DNA of 64,000 nt from assembly GCA_964036155.1 (NCBI GenBank), contig OZ038422.1, positions 79,693,201 to 79,757,200 of the forward strand, in the 5' to 3' direction. The notes under the pieces were generated by a model. It ran no database searches. It had not been told where the DNA came from and was given only the letters and a program-made list of their open reading frames with translations. The number at the start of each line of letters is the position of its first letter. The first letter of the stretch is position 1. This document shows positions 26,680-36,800 of the stretch, piece by piece. Source of the stretch: Diploscapter coronatus (Eukaryota; Nematoda; Chromadorea; Rhabditida; Rhabditidae). The position numbers and the translations under genes are program-made.

Positions 26680-29428
26680 ATGGACTTAACTGCATCGATT
26701 TGTATGATCGGTCTGTTGCTAGTGGGCCTGTTCGGCACTGCTGTCAGTGTGTCGTTCGACGAAGTCGTTCTCACAAATCAGGTAAAAATTTTTCGGAAAA
26801 CTGCTATATTCCTCATTACAGTACCTTCTGATATCGCATCGGAACTGTGAAGTGCTCGTGGAGACGGCCGTTTCCGAACAGGAGTGCCCCAAAGCGTTCA
26901 TCGATCAGTCGTGAGTTGAGAAGAAAACGAAATATTCCGAAATATTGACGGTGCAAAAAATGGCTCACTGTAGCTATCACCTTCTTGTAGTTGTCCTCTT
27001 TTCTGAGAAATAGTATGAAGAAGAAAAAAGGGTGGAACTATAAGGAGCCCAAAAAAGTCGTGTTCCTCACTTCATATTTTCAAATTTTTCACGTCCTGAA
27101 CCGCGCAAATTTTCATTCCACACCGATTTCCTGTTTTCAGAAAGGAAATCCGAAAAATTTAGGAGCGAAAAAGACGAGGGTGGAAAGTGTGCTGAAGTGA
27201 GGTTGGAAGTGGCACTGGTGCCCGACATCTACGGCCGCGCGGCCCCGAAAATGATCGTTGCCAAGAATCACCTGGGACTTGGCACCAAGCCCGAGTTCTT
27301 CATTCACGATATTCCGGTAAACCTGCATCAGAAATTTTCGAATTTTTCTTCCAAAAGATATTTTTACCCTTTTTTTTTTTTTTTAAATTTATTCATTCTT
27401 TCAGTGCCTGAATGGCCAGAACTCGACCTACAGATTCAACTATCTCGAGAAGCCGTATAGCGATGAAAAACTAAAAATTCGTGGGTTCAGCTTCAATCAA
27501 CTTGTCAAGTACCTCCTCTACGACTACACTACTCGGTAAAGCTAAAAATTAGACCTCTCAAAACTGGAACCTCAGAAAAATTGTCTATACTGGGAGAAGC
27601 ATTTCATCCCTCTTTTTGAAAATAAGCACTTTTCCTGCTCGCTAAGTCCTCGAGAAGCCATAGTAAAAATTGATGGACTTATTGAGATCTACTCAGGAAA
27701 AAATAAAATGAAGATAGACGTGAAAAACTATAAAATCAAGGATTTGATGTTGCATTTATTGTATGAAGAAAAATTCATATAATATAGATCATGATGAGTT
27801 TTATTTTCTCGCTGACTCGGATCTTGAAAGTTTTGAATGTGTTTAATTTTGCAGGTTCCTGTACGTTGTGTACGAGCAACCGGGAGTCATCCCCCATTTC
27901 TGCATGTACCCCATCGATGAGGACGCTATTGGTTTATTTTTTCTTTCTTTTAACTTTCACCTACAATTTTCAGGCAAGAAACCTACTGACTGCCGAATTC
28001 TCTCGGCCATTCATCCCAATTCCAGGAGCCGATTCAACTGGATCGTCGATCATTCCGCACAAAAGGTTTGAATAAGAAGCTATTTCATTCGAATTTCAAA
28101 GTTCATAAACATCTAAAGCTTTAAGGAAAAGTTTGAAGTCCCATACTTTGAATTGCAGAAAATCGTTGATTTAAAGCGCACTTCAATTCAGGTTCGTTAC
28201 ATGGTGCAGAACGGTGAGTACAAGGCGATGTACGAACTGCCTCTGGGCCGACTCTACTCTGCTCTGGTCAACGGGGAAATGGGCACGAGGATTCGCGAGG
28301 TCGTCGCCAAGGACGAAATCTACATCAAGTTGATCCATTTCATTTAGTCGTTTTAAAATCTTGGGATTTTATCTGATCACTTTTTATTTATCGGGAATGC
28401 GAAAAAGATGCAATTCCTGTTTTAATAGGTTTCAAAACTCACGAATTTGATCGACTGTAAAGGTTTTAATTTACTGATGATCCGGGAACGAATGAAATAA
28501 TTATCTTTTCAGCGTGAACAGCGGTGTTCGTTCCTCGCTGATAATGACGTACGACAAGTCGTTCAATACAGCGATGTCCGTGGTTCGGCCCTATCCTTCC
28601 TATCCGTCCTCTGCTAACATCTTCCACTCCTCTCACTCCATCATATGCACGTTCAAAACACGGGAACTCCTCGACAAAATGCCCATGATCGTTGTCAGGT
28701 TAGGATTTTTTTTACATCTTTGCCAAAAATTATGGATCCATCAATTTTTCCGCGACTAGTTCAAAGAGATTTTTTAAATTTACTACACCTAAAGAATAAT
28801 TAGAAAATTCGATCCTAATTTTTCGCGAATCGCGATGTTTTACTTCCAGAGACTGGGAAGTTTGCTTGTTGCGTGATCGCTCGAACGCGAATCGGGCGCA
28901 GTGCGATAAGGAAAGGACCGAATGGCTCGTCGCACGAGGACTCCTAATTGTAGACATTTTCTTACATCTCTTCAAAGGGCTAGTTTTTTCAGCTGAAAGA
29001 ATCCGGCTTCAATTGGACCGTTTTCTGGCTGATTGTCGCCATCGTCGCTCTTGTCATCGTGAGTTTTCTCTTCATTCGAAAAACCTCATTGAAGTTACAT
29101 ATCTGCGAGAAATTTGTAAAATTCATTTGTTTACGAGAAGTGGCATTTTCCAAAAGAACCATTCACCAAGGCCGATAACGATTTTCTCTATTTAAAAATT
29201 GTCTTATCTTATTTCGGGATTTATTCGACGAAAATTCAGCTGCTCATCCTGCTGATGTGCTACGCGTGCTGGCTGCGCAACTCGTCCGACGAGTACGTTC
29301 CTCCCTCCGTGCGATCCGACAGACAGCCACTGCGCTACCCGACCAATCGGGTCCATCTCAGCAATCCCCACTATCGATACAACATGGATGTCTCTATCGA
29401 TAAGTTCAGCTATCGCCACAGGCATTAG
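26680..29428 (+). CDS. Single-pass type I membrane protein of unknown family, 440 aa, 11 exons
   Basis: Exons 26680-26781, 26822-26910, 27163-27316, 27405-27535, 27855-27931, 27974-28065, 28192-28328, 28513-28698, 28850-28949, 28993-29058 and 29240-29428 join in phase to TAG. A signal peptide (MDLTASICMIGLLLVGLFGT) precedes an extracellular part of about 330 residues with scattered cysteines. A transmembrane helix (VFWLIVAIVALVILLILLMC) and a cytoplasmic tail of about 58 residues (YACWLRNSSDEYVPP... ending YRHRH) follow. I recognise no domain. Exon 7 has two in-frame acceptors 33 bp apart (TTGCAG at 28159 and ATTCAG at 28191), so an 11-residue insertion is a possible alternative form. TTTTTCAG directly before the ATG suggests trans-splicing. 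A poly(A) signal follows at 29460. Confidence 0.78.
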
Positions 29429-29459
29429 ACATGCGAGCATAGGGGTGCGGTAATCAATC

Positions 29460-29465
29460 AATAAA
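29460..29465 (+). promoter_or_regulatory. Poly(A) signal AATAAA
   Basis: A canonical AATAAA lies 31 bp after the stop codon of the 440-aa membrane-protein gene, on the same strand. Confidence 0.6.
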
Positions 29466-29862
29466 TCCTCTAAGCTCAATACTTCTTTGAATACGACAGA
29501 GTTACAGTAACCACTAGAAAATTCTACATTTTTCTCTTACTGCGAGAAATCCTTGAAAACTTTTCGGGACATCATTTTTGAAACTTCTCCACAATATTAT
29601 ATTTCTACTGAAAATATCTGCGTTTCGGGTATCACCCGATTATTGTTTTTGATCTCTTTCTAATTATACCGTTATTTTTAATGTTGTTTTTCTGGGTTAA
29701 CTATTGTTGCTTTTTCCTTCCCAACTTTGCTGTTGTTTTCGTTTAGTTTTCTGAATTTTTAAAATAATAAAACATTTCTAAATTACAATAATCCTTTTGA
29801 ATTAAAAAATCGCAATTTTGTATTTTCATGAAAAGCGCGAGGACCAACTTTCGAATGTCGCG

Positions 29863-30176
29863 ATGAAAACTCAAGGATTTAAAGAAAAAGAGGAGGTAAA
29901 AATCTTCCTTTTCATTTTGATTAGATTTAGAAGAGTAAGATCATACTCGCTTAAGTTCAATTTTAGCTCCAACATTTATCTTTTTTCTATGACAAAGTTA
30001 ATAAATCTTGTGCGCAACCCAAGACAGTAGCCAAGGATGACGATGAAACGCCGCCTTCTGAACAGTTGTGGACAACGCGCCCCTCTACCGGTTCTCCTGA
30101 AATCGCACTCCATTACAAATTCGGAAAGCTACGCCTACGGAGTTCTGCATATCGTCCCTCGCACTCGCTAGGCTAG
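29863..30176 (+). CDS. Possible small two-exon gene, 80 aa
   Basis: ATG at 29863 opens 11 codons ending at a GAG|GTAAAA donor (29895). An ATTTTAG acceptor at 29966 resumes the same frame for 69 codons to TAG at 30174-30176. The second half (30030-30175) is clearly richer in GC than its surroundings, as real exons are in this window, and the encoded part (EQLWTTRPSTGSPEIALHYK) is not low-complexity. There is no signal peptide, transmembrane helix or recognised domain. It starts about 430 bp after the previous stop on the same strand, so it could be a downstream operon cistron. A second frame is also open across 30039-30170, which weakens the case. No homologue is known to me. Confidence 0.3.
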
Positions 30177-33100
30177 CGTCTATTATGGTAAAATATTCGC
30201 TTTTTCGAATTCAATTTTAAAAATGATTTCTGAAGCGCGTTTCTTCGTATCATTCATTGATCTTGAAAGTCCCTTTTTACGATAGTTCACGCCATTCACA
30301 AAGAATCTCAAGACCGTATTGCTAGACCTGTATAGAAGAATCTTTTCTGATTCAGTATCGAAAATAGAATTGGTTGTTTCAGTTACAGGTTTTACGGAAT
30401 CTCATGCATCTCACGAAAACATCCTCTCATTCCATTCATTTATTAGTCCGATTAGCTACCGTTTGACGAACTAAGTCTAACGACCCCCATTTTTCGATTC
30501 TAAATCAAGAGGGTCGTTGAGCTGATTACGTAATGAGGTCTATAGTTGAAGCTGCCAAAGGCTAACTGACTCTCATTTCTCTAACTTCATTGCATCTCTT
30601 ACTGTTTCATTATGTTTCGACTTCTTTAACCATCTTCTATATCAATGCTATTTCTTTCTTTCTCTATCTCTAGCTGTCTTGAAAATGTTCACTATTTCAC
30701 TTCTATTTTCTCTAATTCTCTTATAAATCCAACACTATTTTCTCACTCTAACTTTCTTCCTCAGTTAGCTAACATCCAAAAGTGGCTGCCTCACATAACA
30801 TTGGCATAGACCGGTATGGTCAGAGAGGGGGAAATATCATTAGGAAGAGAAAAAGAATAAGTAAATTGAGAGAGCGCGGGATATTGAGAAAGGAAGAGAG
30901 GCAGAAGATAGAAAAGGACGATATAAGAAAAATGCCAAACGCTACTTCATTATTGAATCACACAGTTGAGAGATCGATCTAATTGGATGGATTTAAGAGG
31001 GATTGATTTACAGACGACTTCTTTTCACAGCTTTTAGTACTTTGTTGCCAGTAGTTATTGCTTTTCTACCAAAAGTCTATTCCATTGCGTGTGGTAACAA
31101 AGTGCTCGTAGTTTCTTTCATTCAATTTTTGCTTCTTTCTCTCATTTATTTTCGTTTATTTTATTTTCCGAACTTTCCACTTTCTTTACAGCTTTTTGAT
31201 CTCACTTGAAATTGTCTTCAATTTGCAAAATCTAAAATTTCCAATATGTTTCTAAGGAATAAGTTTTTGCCATATTTAGCATAAAAGTGACAGTTCGATA
31301 ATTGGGCCATTTTTCATCATCGTTAATCTACATAACCCTATAATCGAGGAAGAATCGTTGAGAGTATTCGAAAATTTTGCGCTTTTTTCAATTTCCTTAT
31401 CGTTACCATTCCAAACCTTTGGTCTATATCGTTTTCATTCATTTCTAAAAATTTTAAAGCTCTTTTGAATCACTTGTCTCGATTTTACTGTCAAGTCGAT
31501 AGTTTATGTAAAATTTGCGCGAACCTCTTAATTACCCTTTATCTAATTAGATCAGGTAATTGCCCGTTTTGCATTTCATTGGTTGTTGTTCGTATTTGCT
31601 TTTTTGCGTATCTGCCTAATTGGGCAAGTGGTTAACGCCGTTCTCAAACACAGTCAGTCAGTCAGTCAGTCATCCCTATATGGACTTGGGATAGGGACTG
31701 GATAGAAATTTAGGGGAAGAGAGGAAGGAAGATGTTTTTGCCTCGGGCTAAAGACACTTTCCCTTCAGCCGCACTATTTTTCCATCTTCCTGCCTCTCTG
31801 CACTCTCTCAAGTGATAACATATCTATCAGCTTATCACTTTTACTCACTTTCACCGTTAGTTTTCCCGCTAACTCTCAAAATTTTGCCTCTTTAATTCTC
31901 TCAAATCTTCACTTTTACTCAATTTCTGCATTTTCTACTTCTTTGACCTTCATATTTTATCACTTTCTCTTTCATATTTTTTCTCCTCATCTCTCATTCT
32001 TTATCACTTTCGCTTTCACTATCTCGCCCTCTGATCTCTTCTTTTTCTCTGTTTTTGCGACTTTCCTTTTGCCATGATCGGTGTCGCTTTCAGTTGGCAG
32101 ATTCGGATTCGCAAAAATGAGTTAGTTAGGATTCACGTTATGTCTTCGTGTCCATTTCTATCATTATGAGGGACTTCGTAAATCTTATCTTCATCTCGGA
32201 TCTTTACCATCTTTGTTGCAACATCAGTTTTTGATGATTTTCATTCCTTAGATTTCATAAATCATCGCTTCGCCTTTGATTTTTACTATTTTGTTGCAAT
32301 ATTTTTTTCCAGTTTCATTCCTATTTTCACTTCGTCGCAATGTAACATTATTGATAGGCGTGATTTTTCATTTTTAGATTTTAGAAATCCTACCATAACT
32401 TTACGATATCCTTTCTCTTATGCTTGGTTTTTCGTGATGAAGATCAACCTTGAATAGCGAAATACCTTGATTTTTCATTCTGAGACTTTTTCAAATGTAG
32501 TGACTAGCTTCAAGTTTTCAACTTTGAACCTCTTGATATTCATCTTCCAGCTTTCATCTTTCTCTAATATCCTCCTCTTTCACTTTCGTGCCCCTGAAAG
32601 GAATCAGCCAGTCGATTGAGGTCGGCAATATCCTCAACATTCCCACTGATTCTCATTGCAAAAGCACTCAGATCTCTTCAGACACTTTTTATGCCTAAAA
32701 GAAGCAAAGGCTATCAGATTCGGCCTGTGTTTGAGACTACCCTTACAATTAGCTACTTTGCCAATATACTTCTAATTTTACTTTTTCAAGAATATTTTTT
32801 TAGTTCACTATTTTTTATGGTTCTATTTTCTACAAATAATAATTTTCGTTCTAAATTTTCTAAATGATCATTACATTTTGGAGTCTTTCTGATAGCTAAT
32901 AGCTAGAACGGCATAAATGTTTGTTCGTAAATTTCAACATTTTGATTCATTAATCGCGTAGCCTGATAGGTTGTAATTCCTAAGATTCTAAAAACGATAT
33001 TAGAAGGCATTTTTTTTTTTATAAATCCACGTCGAGACTCCTTGTGGTTTTAAATTGGCACAAGGATTTTGCCACACCCTGTATTTAAACAAATTTTTAA

Positions 33101-33617
33101 AGACTTTCTAAAATAATAATGCGTAATTTCCCATATGCATTTCATTTCATGCCCATATCCTCATGGTCATTTACCCTATGACGTGACACGACATTTGAAC
33201 CGTTTCCTTTTTCCTTTCGCATCTTGCTTCCTCTCGCTTTCACTCACTCTCTCTCCCCCTCCTTCTGTCTGCTTCCTTGCCATTTTCTGCTTATATCCTC
33301 TGGTCGAATGGCAGACTGGTTTATGCTTTTGCCTCTTCCTTTTCCTCGATGAACTTGCCATTTTTTGCCTGTCCCTCTATCTTTGTATCACGACTTTCCC
33401 TTTCCCTGCAAAGATTTTTGCCAAATCTGATTATGATGATTATGAGATTTACATCGTAAATTAGAATAACATAGAAGAAATGCAAAACCAGAATTCAAAT
33501 AATGAAGAAATGACTAGATGTAAAGAAGTTACTCGATAAAAGCCACATGATATGAAGACTTCGTCATTATGCATCACTTGTAGAGCATCTCGAATGTTTT
33601 ATATCACGACAACAAGA
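30177..33617. other. Intergenic region, pyrimidine-rich on the + strand
   Basis: I see no supportable gene. CTTT/TCTC-rich tracts dominate 30590-30780, 31850-32050 and 33200-33400. A short hairpin-forming pair (AACGACCC and GGGTCGTT) lies near 30480-30517, and a CAGT microsatellite at 31651. A lone ACACCCTGTA near 33075 resembles the MITE terminus at 5866 but has no partner. Confidence 0.45.
31651..31672. repeat. (CAGT)n microsatellite, 5.5 units
   Basis: Perfect tandem tetranucleotide CAGTCAGTCAGTCAGTCAGT followed by CA. Confidence 0.9.
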
Positions 33618-33620
33618 CTC

Positions 33621-33708
33621 ATCATCTGCTGTCGTTGTCTTGAAAGACGTTCTCGTAGCTGTGACGACAACGACGTCAGATGATAGAATCTCCTATTCGG
33701 GTATAAAA
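33621..33708 (+). promoter_or_regulatory. Promoter region of the peroxidase gene: 19-bp inverted repeat plus TATA box
   Basis: ATCATCTGCTGTCGTTGTC (33621-33639) is the reverse complement of GACAACGACGTCAGATGAT (33666-33684) with two mismatches. It could be a paired binding site or a hairpin with a 26-nt loop. A TATA box (TATAAAA, 33702-33708) follows 18 bp later. Next to it is TTCTAGAA, which resembles a heat-shock element half-pair. The peroxidase ATG is about 150 bp further on, directly after a TTTCAG acceptor. Confidence 0.5.
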
Positions 33709-33858
33709 GATTCTAGAAGACTATTTCTGATTTCTTCTAAAGGATTGTTTTAGATCTTTTGGACATTACCTTTTCCCTCAAAAGCTATTTTGCCATTTCT
33801 CGTCGATAATTATGACCGATGACAAAATCTGTCATCCTGCTAATTTTGAGCGTTTCAG

Positions 33859-36800
33859 ATGCCCCGTTTGGGGATTCTCGTTTTGTTCCTATGCTCGTTG
33901 CCTCGCGGCTGGTCAGCTTCCTCGAACATTCCTTGTGGAAAGGCCTTCCTGCCCTGCGAGAATGATTCACTCAACAAACCCGTCCCCTACGATGAGAATG
34001 ATAGTAAGCCGTTTTATTGCCAATTGAATTTGATAAAGGTGAGAAGGAGAAAATTTTCGAAAGATTCAACTTTATCGTTATTTTTCATTCAGCCTCATAA
34101 GAAAAGTGAATGTTTTATTTTTATACGAATATCCAATCTCCCATCGGAATATGAAGAAAAAGATCTAAGTTTTAAAAATGATTATTTTCAGACATAATAA
34201 TTTCACACCGTATTCCCGACGGTCTATTTTACGTTGCCGCGAGAGAAGGCAAGCGGGAAAACGAACAGTTATTCGACTTTTCCGACCCGGGATATCAGTA
34301 TTCTGGTAAAATATATAGCTTTTTTTAAGAAAAAGAAAAAAAAACAAACTTGCAGGTCATCCCGTCTCAACTAGCGTCAATCAGTACATTCGACTGCACA
34401 AGTCAGATAAGAAAGCCATGGACAGAAGTCGGGCTGCTTTCATTTCCTTGGCCATCACGAGGAGATTGACACAGTGAGATTTTTATTGGTTTTCGAAAAT
34501 TGGGCGCATCTGAAAATTTTAGACTGGGACTTCGTGAGCGCGAACTGAGGTTCGGCGTGGCTTCAAGCCAGGTCACTCAAGCCATCGGGATCTGTCCCAT
34601 TCCACACACTGAAAAGTGTTTCGCTACGAACTATCGGTAAGATTTTCTCTTCGAATGATTATTTTCGAGCTTGTAAAGTAATTTTGCAACTTGAATACGC
34701 CACGACGGCTCGATATTGCAAACATAATGTGAGAGTATTTCCCTGCCCTCCCTCGACTTGTGCACACTGTTTCGCCATATCACGTCTACACGATAAATCC
34801 TAATCTATAAATTGATTTTTCCTTCTAAAAAAATTTCAATTTGCAGATCGTTTTCCGGTCTCTGCAACAACGTCGGCCATCCAGAATGGGGCGCCAGCCA
34901 CACGCCGTTTGGACGTCTTCTGAAGCCCGCTTACGGAGATGGTGTTTCTTCTATACGCCAGTCGAAGAACGAAGGTGCTTTGCCCGATGTTAGAAGTCTC
35001 TCGCTGGTTTTGTTCTACAATCAAGGAGAGGTAAGTAGGGTTCAAGGCTTTCAGAACGTTTTGTCGTTTGAAATCACTAATCCCATAGTTTATGCTTTCC
35101 AAACTTCACTAATCCAAAAGCAAATTTAGAACCATGGAGATGTGACGACGTTGTTCGCGCACTGGATGCAGTTCGTGGCATCCGACTTGGTAAACATTGT
35201 GCCCTTCCAAGAGGCAGTGACGGATGTGCAATCCTATGCCCTTCCTTGCTGTAAAAAGGGCTTCTCCCACCCCGAGTGCGACGTCATCGACATTGGTGGG
35301 GGTGATCCGGACTACAGGAACAGAGTGCAGTGCATTCCGCATGTTAGGTATGTTTATGATTTTTGTCAAACTCAGACTGAAGAGGGGAAAGTCAGTACTT
35401 GAAAAGACCTTTCAAGCATGACATATTCAAAATGGCCGATCATCATAGTTCGCTAAATGCTGTATTTTCAGAAGCATGATCGCTCCTCGAACTGACTGTG
35501 GTCTAGGTGCTAGAGAGCAGGTCAATCTTGCTTCTTCTTATCTTGATGGAAGCGCGGTTTACGGGTCGAATCAGGTTGGTTTATCGTATTTTCAGAGATT
35601 CATTGCCTATTTCAGGACAGAGCGAAACAGTTGCGTACTTTCCGAAACGGATTACTGCGCACAGCGGGTGGAATTGGAGAGCTGCCATACACTGATTTGA
35701 ACGTGCCTTGTCAGGTAGTTTTTGGAGGAAGAATTGCTGTTTTCAAAACTCCTAATTTTAGGCTTCTGATGGTCGCTGTGCAGTGTCTGGTTCGGATCAA
35801 GTCAACATTCTCCCTGGTGTCACTGCAATGCACACGGTCTTCATCAAGCACCACAATAAAATCGCACTCCAATTGAAGGTAAAGTAACTTTCCAAATTCT
35901 TCCAATCTTTGTGGAAACTTTATTTTTTCGCAACATTGAAAAGATATCATTAGTTCGCTTTATGTTTCGCCTTGGTAAATAATCAAGCTATTTTCTTTTG
36001 TTTATTTTTCATTTTCAGGAACTCAATCGACATTGGACCGACGAGAAGTTATATGATGAGGCTAGGAAGATCGTGTCTGCTCAAGTTCAGCACGTAACCT
36101 ATAATGAATTCCTTCCGGTTCTTTTGGGACGAGATATCATTAAGTTTGTTTTCATTAATCTTTAGCCAAATTCTATATTTTACATTCAAAAGTTATGAAG
36201 TCTTTTATTTTCTTTTTTAGAAAATACGGCCTGTCGCTCCATGCCTCAGGCTTCGATGCGGACTACGATATGAGTTTAGAGGGGACTGTGGCAAACGAAT
36301 TCGCTACCACTTTCCCTTACATTTGGTGGTCTTTGCTGCCTGCCGGCTCTATGTTCACCTCCTTCAACAACCCAAACAAACTCTACGAGTCACATGGAGT
36401 GCAGAATATCTTGAAGTTAGTTTTCTTGAAAAATTCTGTCAGGTTTTGATTTTTCGTAAAAAAAAATCTCGAACTTTCCAAGTAGCTGAATGAGTCTTTT
36501 TCAGAGAACTATTGTCAACTCTCGTCGTTAAGCCTAATTTGAGAACGAATGAAGAGGTTCGGGGAAGATTCTTGAAGGATCATCAGGCAAACAATTCTGG
36601 ATTTCCTTCGAAAATAAATGATCTTTTTAGGAATTTGGTTTGGATTTAATGGCGATTGCTTTGAAGCAGGGCAGAGACCACGGAATTCCTGGGTACACGA
36701 CTGTCAGAGCACTTTGCGGATTAGGAAAGGTAGAGTTAATATTGTAAAGAAATTGTTCTTTTTTTATTTGAAATATATTCTTGCTTGCTATCAAGCGAGG

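Noticed and set aside
33060..33085. ACACCCTGTA, like the MITE end
   Set aside because: No inverted partner within several kb and no clear TA-flanked element; treated as chance or a relic.
33135..33464. 109-aa + strand ORF upstream of the peroxidase
   Set aside because: Low-complexity Phe/Leu/Ser/Cys translation of a pyrimidine-rich tract; no splice or start context.
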